DNA from: CAWGGS01 sp963822095 | GTDB taxonomy: Bacteria > Desulfobacterota > Desulfobulbia > Desulfobulbales > Desulfocapsaceae | NCBI GenBank assembly: GCA_963822095.1 | Contig: CAWGGS010000011.1 | Coordinates: forward strand, 57,042-121,041 | Direction: 5' to 3' | DNA: 64,000 nt | Part shown: positions 46,689 through 55,053 of the stretch, piece by piece | How the letters are laid out: the number at the start of each line of letters is the position of its first letter | How positions within the stretch are numbered: the first letter of the stretch is position 1 | Program-made: the position numbers and the translations under genes | The notes under the pieces: model-generated | What the model was told of the DNA's origin: nothing | The model's input: the letters and a program-made list of their open reading frames with translations, nothing else | The model's database searches: none

Positions 46689-47199
46689 ATGCTGCCGGCA
46701 TTTTCGGCCGTTGCCGCATATGACAACGCGTCTTTGGAGTCTCTAGAATACAGATTTTGGGGATACTTGATCGGAGTTATCCTAGTAGCTATTATCGCAA
46801 CCGGAGCCTGAAAATCCTGTCAACGAAACCGTCATACCACAGACGGCAACAAAAGTTACCAGCAATTTCAAGAGCAAAGGATACATTGTCGGCTATCGTA
46901 TTATAACCGACAAATACATCTTGGTGTAGACATGAGGTGGCCTCATCGAGACTGGAGAAAATTCTTTTTGCAGCCCTGGATTGATTCCAAAAAGCATAAC
47001 GGAATCGTTTGCCGAACTGGTGCAGGAAGGAAAAGAACATTCAAAGGTTAAGGCTGAATTCCCGGAAGATGTCAGGCCGATGGGAATTTACGGTGACCCT
47101 CCTCTCAGGTTACATGGCAAACAGGTCGTCCTCCTTTTGGATGCCACCTACGACGGGCAAGACTATGAGATCTATCGATGCCCCTCTGGTAACAGATAA
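46689..47199 (+). pseudogene. Degenerate coding relics
   Basis: A 40-codon frame (46689-46811) ends in a membrane helix (YLIGVILVAIIATGA). Deleting one base at its stop would continue into NPVNETVIPQTATKV up to a stop near 46930. A further frame at 46981-47199 contains VLLLDATYDGQDYEIYRC. Together they look like an exported or membrane protein broken by frameshifts. I do not recognise the family. Confidence 0.35.
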
Positions 47200-47310
47200 A
47201 GGGAGCTCGACACGAAAAGAGGACTGCGTCTTCGCAAAAGTCTGGTCTAAGACCGGTATCGGGCTGTTTTTTACCCCCGACGGAATCTACATCTCAACTA
47301 AGCCCGTATT

Positions 47311-47844
47311 TCAGATCCTGTTCACATTAAAGGCTTCGCTCCAGACCTCGATCAGGCTTTTGGTTCGGTTTGCCAGACGTTGCGATATGACTTCGACAAG
47401 CCGTTCCATAAAAGGATACCCTGCCTGCGGATGTTTAGCAAAAAAGGCCCGGAGGCTATCTGCCGGTAAAGCAAACACACGGGTTGGTTCAACACAGATG
47501 GCCTTGGATGTGTAGTGTCCTCCAGCTGTCAGGGCAGACCATCCGAAGATATCACCGGCCCCTATCGAATCAACGACGATATCTCTTTCCACCGTCTCGG
47601 TCTTGCTGCGGGTATACTCTTCGTACCGCACATCCGTCTTTATAATGTCATCTTTTGCAACCAGCACCAGCTCTACTTCTCCCTCAATGAGGCCGTAAAC
47701 CTTAGATGCCTCCTCGCCCTCACCAAAAATCACTTCACCGGAAGAAAAATCCAGCATCTCAACATATTTTGATATTTCTGGCAAAAGGTCCTGCAACGGT
47801 CCTGAAAAAATAGAAAAACCGGAAATTAATTTTAGCTCATCCAT
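47311..47844 (-). CDS. Cyclic-nucleotide-binding-domain protein
   Basis: A 177-residue stand-alone cNMP-binding (CAP effector-like) domain: FSSGEVIFGEGEEASKVYGLIEGEVEL, split by its loop, and GAGDIFGWSALTAGGHYTSKA, where the phosphate-binding R/T-S-A region is replaced by GGHYTSKA. There is no helix-turn-helix after it, so it is not a Crp-type regulator by itself. ATG at 47844 has AGGAG 8 bases upstream. It may sense a nucleotide or act as a scaffold. It stands alone. Confidence 0.85.
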   Translation of the reverse strand: MDELKLISGFSIFSGPLQDLLPEISKYVEMLDFSSGEVIFGEGEEASKVYGLIEGEVELVLVAKDDIIKTDVRYEEYTRSKTETVERDIVVDSIGAGDIFGWSALTAGGHYTSKAICVEPTRVFALPADSLRAFFAKHPQAGYPFMERLVEVISQRLANRTKSLIEVWSEAFNVNRI

Positions 47845-48043
47845 ACTCAACTCTCCTGATTGCAAAAGTTCTCTGAAAGTAGCGCAATTATCCCCATGGC
47901 ACCTCTATTTGATGCATACTTTATCCTATCACAAACCTGACGACAGATACGAATAAAAGATGAAATAAAAGATAATTTGTTAAAACGACCCGATCCGTTT
48001 CTGCAAACTCAGGGACAAATGACATCCGGAGGCGCCGTGCCAC

Positions 48044-48326
48044 TCAGTTGTCCAGCACCTGTCTCACCGTGGAGATGATATCTTCTTTGGTAAACGGCTT
48101 CTGCATGAAGTGCACACCTTCACCCAACACACCGTGATGGGCAATTACGTTGACTGTGTATCCGGGACATATACAGGACTTTGAGCTCGGGATAAAGAGA
48201 GGTGCGTCTATCGGAGGGGTCGCTTCCATTCATTTTAGGTGTTATTACATCAGTCACCAACAGATGAATTTCGCCATCATATTCATTGGCCAGACGAAGG
48301 GCTTCGCCCGGAGAATCAACAGGCAA
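48044..48326 (-). pseudogene. Relic of a hybrid-kinase receiver domain
   Basis: The first frame has GEALRLANEYDGEIHLLVTDV and TPKMNG, the phosphorylation-site region. After a frameshift near 48175 the second continues GYTVNVIAHHGVLGEG, then FMQKPFTKEDI, the Lys region, with a normal stop at 48044. It closely parallels the C-terminus of the intact hybrid kinase at 38287-41712 (SGYTSNVIAHHGVLEEG, FVQKPFSLKEL). The kinase part is absent, so this is a truncated remnant. Confidence 0.75.
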
Positions 48327-48364
48327 AACTCGATATCCACAAACCCTATACTCTCAGGAAACGA

Positions 48365-48400
48365 AAAGACCTGCTTCCTCTTTAGGGGAAGCAGGTCTTT
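48365..48400. terminator. Perfect 14-bp hairpin
   Basis: AAAGACCTGCTTCC (48365-48378) pairs with GGAAGCAGGTCTTT (48387-48400) around an 8-base loop. On the minus strand it is followed by TTCGTTTCC, on the plus by GTGG. It may be a terminator or part of a small element next to the receiver relic. Confidence 0.5.
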
Positions 48401-48479
48401 GTGGGGAAGGGAATTTTACAACTCACCTCAACATACCACGTTGTGGTATACATTTCCACGATAAAATTTGCCTCGTGCC

Positions 48480-48637
48480 ATGTCAAGCATCAAATTTTGC
48501 AAGATTGCGTCCATTTTGGTTTCCTGCGAGGCACGACCGAGGGAGCATAACACTGCGGTGTGACCGAAGATGTAACGACGTCAGGACGTCAACAGAATAT
48601 GCAAGATGCAACAGATAAGGCTTGGCAGGAAACTCAC
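48480..48637 (+). repeat. Dispersed repeat family 2, copy 2
   Basis: Shares order and sequence blocks with 37348-37503 (GATTGCGTCCATT, TTCCTGCGAGG, TGACCGAAGA, TGCAACAGATAAGGC). No coding capacity. Confidence 0.6.
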
Positions 48638-48834
48638 CCACAAATTTAACGGATTGAGATGGTCTGCAAGCCAAGGAGACTTGGGAAAGGCCCATAAGCT
48701 CGCTGAAGGTAATGAACATTTTCAAATGGCCAACACGTGCATACCTGAACCCTAAGATTTTGTGCTGCCCATATTGCCGGTTGCAGTGGCTGGACAAAGG
48801 CAGTACCGTTTTATGATGTCAAGGAGGAAACCCT

Positions 48835-49650
48835 ATGAAAATGACCATCGGCCTGGGTCAGATGAATTCCCGGGACAACAGAATAAAAAATCTCGATGCA
48901 GCCGAAACGCTGATCAGAATCCTGGCTGCAAAAGGAGTCGACCTGGTCATGCTTCCGGAATATTCAACCTTTATCGGTCCCGATGACCAAAAGAGAAAAC
49001 ATGCCGAACCTCTTCACCAGTCATTTTGGCTGGAGAGAATTCGCAGTCTGGCCTTTGAGTTGAAACTCTTTATCCATATAGGCAGCTGCCTGGAAAAAGA
49101 AGGAGACAGGATTTTCAATACCGCAGTGGTGGTGGACCCCCGAGGCGAGATAGTTGCCTGTTACCGCAAGATACACCTCTTCGACGTCGAAGTACCCGGA
49201 GGGACGAGATATCTGGAATCATCCGTATTTGACCCGGGTAAGGAGATCGTAACCTTTGACATCGGTGAATTTATCTTCGGTATGGCGACTTGTTACGACC
49301 TGCGCTTTCCTGAATTGTTCCGAGAACTTACCAAGAGAGGAGCGAACGTGTTGCTGGTACCGGCGGCCTTTACTCTCACAACCGGTCGCGATCATTGGGA
49401 AATCTTATTGCGGGCTCGGGCAATCGAAAACCTCTGTTGGGTTGCAGCCGCCGGTCAATGGGGAGCGGCACCGCCTGACTACCAGAGTTTTGGACGAAGC
49501 ATGGTCATCAATCCATGGGGACTTGTGGTGGCCCAGGCAGCCGACGGAGTATCAACCCTGACCGCCGAGATGGATCTTTCCACCCTGCAGGAGACCCGCA
49601 CGTCCTTTCCATCTCTTGAGCACCGTCGGGACGATCTGTTTTTTCCCTGA
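48835..49650 (+). CDS. Carbon-nitrogen hydrolase (Nit2/omega-amidase-like)
   Basis: Nitrilase-superfamily amidase of 271 residues. The Glu-Lys-Cys triad is Glu42 (MLPEYST), Lys112 (YRKIHLFD) and Cys153 (MATCYDLRFPELFR). Length and the LRFPELFR signature match Nit2-type omega-amidases, which hydrolyse alpha-keto-glutaramate-like amides or repair deaminated glutathione; bacterial substrates vary. AAGGAGG precedes the ATG. It is a single gene just after a family-2 repeat. Confidence 0.92.
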   Translation: MKMTIGLGQMNSRDNRIKNLDAAETLIRILAAKGVDLVMLPEYSTFIGPDDQKRKHAEPLHQSFWLERIRSLAFELKLFIHIGSCLEKEGDRIFNTAVVVDPRGEIVACYRKIHLFDVEVPGGTRYLESSVFDPGKEIVTFDIGEFIFGMATCYDLRFPELFRELTKRGANVLLVPAAFTLTTGRDHWEILLRARAIENLCWVAAAGQWGAAPPDYQSFGRSMVINPWGLVVAQAADGVSTLTAEMDLSTLQETRTSFPSLEHRRDDLFFP

Positions 49651-49976
49651 TCTGCTAATTCACAGATTGAGATGGTTTGCAGTCTGGATATTTAAGGAGT
49701 CAAGCTGGTTTTGTCCTTTCTACTCCCTGCCGGTTCCATCCAAGGGATATAGACGGGACGGATATGCTTCTCCCTAATTGCCCATAAAATAATCCCCCTC
49801 TCATCTACCTGTATTTTAAAATATTATTAAAAATGTTGCTCATCACTAATTTTAGGTGCTGGTAAATGTACGATGGATGTGAGAAGCTTGTGTTAGGATG
49901 TGACGCGATAATCACTGTCGTAAAAACAACAATTCCTGTAATTCAATTCCAGTAATTCTTAACCCAAGGGGGGGAA
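49651..49976. other. Intergenic region
   Basis: About 325 bp, AT-rich around 49810-49860. Probably carries the promoter of the PilZ gene. No gene or repeat seen. Confidence 0.45.
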
Positions 49977-50321
49977 ATGGAAAAAAGAAAATACCTGCGG
50001 ATCGTAATGGATAACATTTCGGTTGATGTTTCCGATGGCATTGGAGTTTTCCAGGGCTTTATCTCCAACGTTTCCAGATTTGGTATCCAAATGAACGACT
50101 TACCCAAACGAATTAATGCTGGCACAAAAAAAATGACTGTTGTTGTCTCCGGGACAAAAAGCAATTTCAAGATGAAGGTTGTACCAAGATGGCAAGCTAT
50201 TGAGGATGCACGAAAATCCGTAGGTGCAGAAATCATCAACGCTCCGTGGAGTTGGACGGAATTCGTGATGGAGCATGAGCCTGTACAGGAAAAAGGCGTA
50301 TGGGATGAAATACACCTCTGA
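49977..50321 (+). CDS. PilZ-domain protein
   Basis: A 114-residue PilZ protein, the usual c-di-GMP receptor fold. The two binding elements are visible: RKYLR near residue 4 (the R-x-x-x-R box) and NVSRFGIQ near 30 (the D/N-x-S-x-x-G box), followed by VVPRWQAIED. The sequence GGGGGAAATG gives a purine-rich leader before the ATG. It would change partner-protein activity on c-di-GMP binding. Convergent with the Cys-tail protein gene. Confidence 0.85.
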   Translation: MEKRKYLRIVMDNISVDVSDGIGVFQGFISNVSRFGIQMNDLPKRINAGTKKMTVVVSGTKSNFKMKVVPRWQAIEDARKSVGAEIINAPWSWTEFVMEHEPVQEKGVWDEIHL

Positions 50322-50331
50322 AAAGGGAGGC

Positions 50332-50727
50332 TCAGCAGCCGCAGCCACAGGAACCGCCGCAACCGCATTGCGCTACAGATTCGGCAATGGACCGCACAAT
50401 TTCCCGGTGGTCTGCATCGGCAATGGAAGTAACCGCAATCTCCAGATGGAGAGTTTCAGGTAAAATCTGCCATCCAAGAGCCTGTACAACAGGGGAAAAT
50501 AGATGCCCGAAATACCTTTGTCCTTCTAAAACAGAGATATTGACGATCAAACGATCGCCTTCGCCTTTCCCATTGAGCGCCAGCTCGAAAGAGGTCAACC
50601 CGTCACTTGCAACCCCATAGATAAAATCCAACTTTGCAGGCGAACCAATCCGTCGCTCTCCTTCCTTTTTGCTGCAATCCGTAACATCAAGTCCAACCTT
50701 TTTCATCATTGTAATTGTTACCGGCAT
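50332..50727 (-). CDS. FKBP/SlyD-like fragment protein with Cys-Gly tail
   Basis: A 131-residue protein. The middle (AKLDFIYGVASDG, NGKGEGDRLIVNIS) weakly resembles the beta-strands of FKBP-type prolyl isomerases. The C-terminus is CGCGGSCGCGC, a metal-binding tail like that of SlyD, which binds nickel for hydrogenase assembly. Given the nickel hydrogenase operon in the same window a nickel role is possible, but it is 8 kb away and the FKBP likeness is weak. ATG at 50727 has GGGGGAG upstream. Confidence 0.55.
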   Translation of the reverse strand: MPVTITMMKKVGLDVTDCSKKEGERRIGSPAKLDFIYGVASDGLTSFELALNGKGEGDRLIVNISVLEGQRYFGHLFSPVVQALGWQILPETLHLEIAVTSIADADHREIVRSIAESVAQCGCGGSCGCGC

Positions 50728-50799
50728 CAACTCCCCCCTTCTATTCTACCCGCACACGTATCTTCCTTACACTCTGGCAATAGCATATCATTATTATTT

Positions 50800-50865
50800 C
50801 TGATTACCACTGAAACTCAGCCTATCGGAAAGGAAGGGTGTGAGCTTCTGAACATTAGTGGTAAT
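50800..50865. repeat. Dispersed repeat family 1, short copy
   Basis: Ends are a perfect 9-bp inverted repeat, ATTACCACT (50803-50811) and AGTGGTAAT (50857-50865). Interior CTCAGCCTATCGGAA and GGGTGTGAGCTT are shared with 26758-26928. Looks like the core of a miniature element. Confidence 0.55.
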
Positions 50866-50907
50866 AAGATTAATATTTTTTTTCAATTACAGACAGGTTA
50901 CCCAATA

Positions 50908-51525
50908 TCACACCTCCCGGATATTCGCCGACTCGATGAAAAGGGGATCGAGAATGACCTCTTCTTCCTTGCGGTGGGTTAAATAGACCAGAACATGGCT
51001 TCTCTGTATATCGACGGCAAAGACCTTTCCCCTTCCTTCTTCGAATTCATTCCACCGCTCTTCGAATTTCTGCGCCTTTTTCCGGCTCAGGGTCCAACTC
51101 AGCCCCTTGGCCACACCAGTTATCGAGATTCTGTATACCGTTGCCGACTCAAGAGGGAATCTGTCTCCAAGAGTAGACAAACGCTTTTTATCGCAGGAGC
51201 TGAACAGGTCCTGCCAGTCGGCCGGATTTCCTCCGCTGAGAAAGGGAGAATTGGTCCGGGAATAGAGTTTGAGAACCGCCTGCTCATACATATCAGATTC
51301 TCGAAACGCCTGAGTATTGTTTCGTAAAAATTGAATGTGATCCCGTTTGTGCAATTTCAGCATTGCCGCCAAAGGATCGCTCTCGGCCTCGACGGCCTCC
51401 TTCAACTCTTTAATCTTTTTTGCCTTAAGTTCTTCATGCCTGACCTGCATCTTTTCACTTTCGAATGTTCCGGTAAAAATATCAGGTGGATACAGAAGAT
51501 CCAAATCGGCCAGATTCCAACGCAT
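50908..51525 (-). CDS. Hypothetical protein, possible ADP-ribosyltransferase fold
   Basis: A 205-residue protein; ATG at 51525 with AAGGAG 7 bases upstream. The N-terminal half is helical and charged (ELKAKKIKELKEAVEAE). The C-terminal half carries TVYRISITG, GLSWTLSRKKAQKFEERW and THRKEEEVILDP. This order (Y-R ... G-x-S-W-T-x-x-x-x-x-A-x-x-F ... R-x-E-E-V-I) is reminiscent of ADP-ribosyltransferase-like toxins and phage enzymes. That is pattern recognition, not proof. A 179-bp inverted-repeat element is inserted just before its ribosome-binding site. No neighbour suggests a pathway. Confidence 0.6.
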   Translation of the reverse strand: MRWNLADLDLLYPPDIFTGTFESEKMQVRHEELKAKKIKELKEAVEAESDPLAAMLKLHKRDHIQFLRNNTQAFRESDMYEQAVLKLYSRTNSPFLSGGNPADWQDLFSSCDKKRLSTLGDRFPLESATVYRISITGVAKGLSWTLSRKKAQKFEERWNEFEEGRGKVFAVDIQRSHVLVYLTHRKEEEVILDPLFIESANIREV

Positions 51526-51538
51526 ACATCTCTCCTTA

Positions 51539-51717
51539 GAGGCTGTCAAATAATAAGATGGCCCAAATTGCGCTCAGGTTTGGGTCAGATTTGGTCGCAG
51601 TGATTGAGCGAAACCGCAGGCATAGCAGTGCTACGTCGAGGATTTCGCGATTGAACTGCGGCCAAAGATGGCCTGAAAATGAGATGCAAAATGGTCATGT
51701 TATTTCTTGACAGCCTC
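51539..51717. mobile_element. MITE with GAGGCTGTCAA ends
   Basis: About 179 bp with imperfect 25-bp terminal inverted repeats; the outer 11 bases GAGGCTGTCAA / TTGACAGCCTC are identical. The interior has no coding capacity. It ends 5 bases before the AAGGAG of the gene at 50908-51525, so it may supply or displace that gene's promoter. A different family from the 19026/53953 element. Confidence 0.72.
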
Positions 51718-51936
51718 CTAGCATTTCCTTTGAAAGGTCGACGTGCAAGGACCATACTCCTTGCACGTCCTTCACCAACACAGATCATACATCAATGCCG
51801 GTCGTATCGCGAGAAAAGAAACTCTTCTATCCGCTTATAAATAAGGGAGTGGCGGTCGCAACAGCTCTGCGGTCTCCAACCGTAAGAGATACGGCTAACA
51901 CCTCTATATGCGAAAAGATCCGTCCAGAGAGGAAAA

Positions 51937-52476
51937 CTAAGCCACCATACAATTCTGATCGATTTGGAACACCTGCATCATAATGGAGTGATCGATCATG
52001 CTGACGCCTTGGGACAGGGCATCGACCATATCTCTGTCCTCCCAACCAAGAGCCTTAAGTTTTGCAATATCGCCTTGCCCCACAGAAGCCGGATCCTTTA
52101 CGGCCCGAATGACAAAATCCAGCAATGCATTCTCGTTCTCTTCCAACAGCGACTGCGAAGGGTCATTCTCCATTCGTTGAATATCCTCATCTTCAAGCCC
52201 TTGTTTTTTCAAAATATGCTTATTGAAATCTGTGCAGAAGGCATAGTTCAGATTGTGGGCCACAAGATATCTGATGTGTGCCAATAGCGAAAAGCTGAGT
52301 TTAGGGTGCTTGGAAAAATAGCGGATACGCCGATATTGGAGATCGAAGAGGTCAGGGCTCACACTCATCATCTCCATGGGTTTGGGGATGATACCAATAT
52401 TTTTCATGAACATATCATATGCCTCCTTTACCGATCCTTCTGCCTTATCGGAAGCCACGGTGTTTATCAATGCCAT
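51937..52476 (-). CDS. AhpD/carboxymuconolactone-decarboxylase-like protein
   Basis: A 179-residue all-helical protein. The AhpD active-site region is present in altered form: VAHNLNYAFCTDFNKHIL, where the usual C-x-x-C-x-x-x-H is C-T-D-F-N-K-H, so only one Cys and the His remain. Peroxidase-related members use both Cys, so redox cycling by that route is doubtful. ATG at 52476 has AAGGAGG 7 bases upstream and is preferred over 52494. It diverges from a LysR regulator gene across about 160 bp and is the likely target. Confidence 0.85.
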   Translation of the reverse strand: MALINTVASDKAEGSVKEAYDMFMKNIGIIPKPMEMMSVSPDLFDLQYRRIRYFSKHPKLSFSLLAHIRYLVAHNLNYAFCTDFNKHILKKQGLEDEDIQRMENDPSQSLLEENENALLDFVIRAVKDPASVGQGDIAKLKALGWEDRDMVDALSQGVSMIDHSIMMQVFQIDQNCMVA

Positions 52477-52634
52477 TTTAAACCTCCTTTGCAACTGTTT
52501 GATGAAAATAAACCGACTGTTTACCCAAAAGCCACTCGGTCCGTTAAAATATGACTTGGAAAATACTTTGGACTAATGTATTAGTAAAATTAATAAATAT
52601 TACAGTTACGATAAGTGCAGTTAATTTATATACC

Positions 52635-53531
52635 ATGAACCACTTGGAAGTCAAACATCTGCGAATGATCCAGGCAATCGCTCGGTCCGGAAATATGACC
52701 AAAGCTGCCGACAGGCTCTTTCTTTCGCAATCCGCTCTCAGCCAACAGCTCAAGGACATCGAAAGCAAGTTGGGGCTCGATATTTTTTTCAGGACATCCA
52801 GGAAGATGATCCTGACAGCAACCGGAAACAGGCTCCTTGAGACAGCGAAACAGATCATCGATATCCTCGATGATGCCGAGCTGGAGATCGCCAAAATCGT
52901 CTCTGGAGACACGGGCGAGTTCAAGGTCGGAACCCGCTGCATATTCTGTTATAAATGGCTCCCCCGGGTTATGGGGATATTTCTGGAAAAGTTCCCGAAT
53001 ATCGATTTTGAGATCGGCAATTCCAACGATCCCGTCCAGGAACTGGAGACCAAACAATATGATTTGATCATCACCGCAGGTTCCACTCCCAATGACACGT
53101 ATACCTATTCCCAGCTCTTTAAAGATCAGCTGGTCTGCATCCTGCCGCCCGACCATTCATTGAGTACCAAACCGTTTCTCCAGTTAAAGGATTTCCAAAA
53201 CTTAGACCTGATTTCACATACGGAAAAGGCCGGAAACAAATTTTACCAGATGCTCCTCAATCCCAATGGGATAGAACCGAGAAGGCTCATGACGGTGGGA
53301 CAGCCACAGGCAATTTTTGAAATGGTGGCCTCAGGGTTCGGAGTCGGTATCTTTCCTCAATGGGCCATCAAGACCCAGCTTTCCCAGGCCCGGGTTATTG
53401 CCCTCCCCATCACCCAAAAGGGGCTCCCTTTAAGCTGGTATGCTGTTTCTCTGCGCAACACCAGTATGCCGATCTTTTATCAAGAGTTTATAAATATCGT
53501 AAGCAAAATCAACATAACAAGCTCCAGCTGA
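52635..53531 (+). CDS. LysR-family transcription regulator
   Basis: A 298-residue LysR regulator. The helix-turn-helix is at residues 3-62 (IQAIARSGNMTKAADRLFLSQ, split, and SALSQQLKDIESKLG), followed by the periplasmic-binding-protein-like effector domain (VGTRCIFCYKWLPRVM, VASGFGVGIFPQWAI). ATG at 52635 is chosen although the frame opens at 52551, because the family begins at NHLEVKHLRM. Divergent from the AhpD-like gene, which it probably controls; the effector is unknown. Confidence 0.93.
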   Translation: MNHLEVKHLRMIQAIARSGNMTKAADRLFLSQSALSQQLKDIESKLGLDIFFRTSRKMILTATGNRLLETAKQIIDILDDAELEIAKIVSGDTGEFKVGTRCIFCYKWLPRVMGIFLEKFPNIDFEIGNSNDPVQELETKQYDLIITAGSTPNDTYTYSQLFKDQLVCILPPDHSLSTKPFLQLKDFQNLDLISHTEKAGNKFYQMLLNPNGIEPRRLMTVGQPQAIFEMVASGFGVGIFPQWAIKTQLSQARVIALPITQKGLPLSWYAVSLRNTSMPIFYQEFINIVSKINITSSS

Positions 53532-54393
53532 ACGTCATTGCCCAATCGAATTTCTCTTTCTTTGGCATTTTTTGCCTTTGTAATTCCGCCCCTTTTAGAA
53601 CAGGAAAAAATTTGTCTGTATAAGCTGGTGCCACGGCCTCCGAATTTTTCTGGCAGACACATAAAAAACCCATCGGAGACACATGCTTCCTTCTGCACTG
53701 TTCAAAAAGACGGATTGGACCCAACCTGCCTTGTTATACAAAAGAGGAAAGAGAGTTTCTAAAATATCCCAGAGAGAATTAAATATAATTATCTGTTGAC
53801 ATTACAGCATTTTTTGTGTACCCGTTTTAATTATGGGAAGTTTTTTTCTCCTGCTCATATAAATTTATCGACAGGTAGTTTGACACTGCGATTTCAAATA
53901 ATTTATTATTACAGAAGATCCATTGCCAGGTTTTTTTCAGCTGGTTAGTGTCCAGGCTGAAACGAGATATTTTGTTCTAAATTAAGACGCGACAATACGT
54001 TTAACCGGAGGCATATACTGAATATTCCAAGGATTAGATTGACAGCGCGACAAAGTGTCAGGGCAAATAGCCGTTTGCAGATGGCACTTTTTAAACGATC
54101 TTGCGGATCTTCCCCCTCTTAAAGGGAGTGATAAAGATACTAATAACCGGATAGGTCCAACGTGGGGTTTATATACACAACCTTTCCCCCTCCCTTCGCT
54201 TGGACGGTATCTATCCTGTAAAATACCGATTAAAACCCTTGAAAAAGGTTCTCCGCTGATGTGAAATTCAGAAGAACCAAGGCAAGGGCGCGTTTGTTTT
54301 TATATATAATTTCGTACACTTGTTGCAAGCGGGGTTCGCTTTCATAGAGAGGACACCGTATTTATTATCTTGTGTTAGCGAGGAAACGGAAGA
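53532..54393. other. Gene-poor region with MITE copy B
   Basis: About 860 bp. Short frames here lack ribosome-binding sites. It holds the decayed element at 53953-54083. The 100 bp before 54394 must contain the promoter of the winged-helix gene. Confidence 0.5.
53953..54083. mobile_element. MITE-like element, copy B (decayed)
   Basis: Collinear over 131 bp with the 133-bp element at 19026-19158: (T)GAAACGAGATATTTTGTTCT, GGAGGCATATACTGAATATT, CCAAGGATTAGATTGACAGCG, and CAAATAGCCGTTT at the end. Its terminal repeats are mutated (CAGGCTGAAACG versus CATCTGCAAACG), so it is older than copy A. Confidence 0.7.
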
Positions 54394-54849
54394 GTGACAA
54401 AATTACAGAACGCGCGGTTCAGAAAAACCAATTTCACCTCGTATGATGAAACAGTCTTTGATACGGATATGCTCAAACTCCTTATGGCGATCGACGAGAA
54501 AAAGCCGATCCTCGATATTGCCAAGGAGATTAAAATGGATCCGGTTATTTTCAGAGAGAGTTTCCTACGTTTGTTCAAGCTGAAACTCATCGAAGAGGTC
54601 AAACCCAAGATTGTCTACGTGGATGAAGCCTTTGTTGACAGGCTTCGAGAAACATTGATAAATCTGACAGGGCCGCTAGGAGAGATGCTGATGGAGGAAA
54701 CCGCTGAAAGAATGAACTTCAAGATCCCCAAAATACCCAAATCCAGTATAGCAGATTATGTCTACCAGGTAGCTCAAGAGATCCCCGGGGAAAAAGAACA
54801 AGCCGAATTTAAAAAAACAATGATCCAGGAGATCAAAAATCTGGGCTGA
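54394..54849 (+). CDS. Winged-helix-like hypothetical protein
   Basis: A 151-residue protein starting at GTG (54394), with AGGAAACGGAAG upstream. Residues 25-70 (MLKLLMAIDEKKPILDIAKEI, split, then DPVIFRESFLRLFKLKLIEEV) resemble a winged helix. The rest (INLTGPLGEMLMEETAERMNF, then SIADYVYQVAQEIPGE) is a helical domain seen attached to bacterial sensory proteins, whose name I do not recall with certainty. It is 200 bp upstream of two Cache-domain genes on the same strand and may be the missing output of that pathway. Confidence 0.68.
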   Translation: MTKLQNARFRKTNFTSYDETVFDTDMLKLLMAIDEKKPILDIAKEIKMDPVIFRESFLRLFKLKLIEEVKPKIVYVDEAFVDRLRETLINLTGPLGEMLMEETAERMNFKIPKIPKSSIADYVYQVAQEIPGEKEQAEFKKTMIQEIKNLG

Positions 54850-55053
54850 AATTATTTTTTAATCCGGCAAACCGTACATCTTAAAAAAGAAGGGAGGCAT
54901 GCTCAATTTTAAAGAGCATATGAAAAACATCCAGAATTGTTCATTGCAATAACCGATGGCTTGATGCATTGAAACAAGAAGCCGCCCGGGGTATGCGTGG
55001 TCAGACATTTCAAATCGGGCACAGGGGGGGAGCCGGCCCATCACATGGAGGAA

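Noticed and set aside
46809..46811. UGA between ATGA and KSCQ as selenocysteine
   Set aside because: Sequence after it in the same frame is not coding-like; the neighbouring frame continues better, pointing to frameshift.
53480..53762. Small frames downstream of the LysR gene on both strands
   Set aside because: Low-quality composition, overlapping each other, no start signals.
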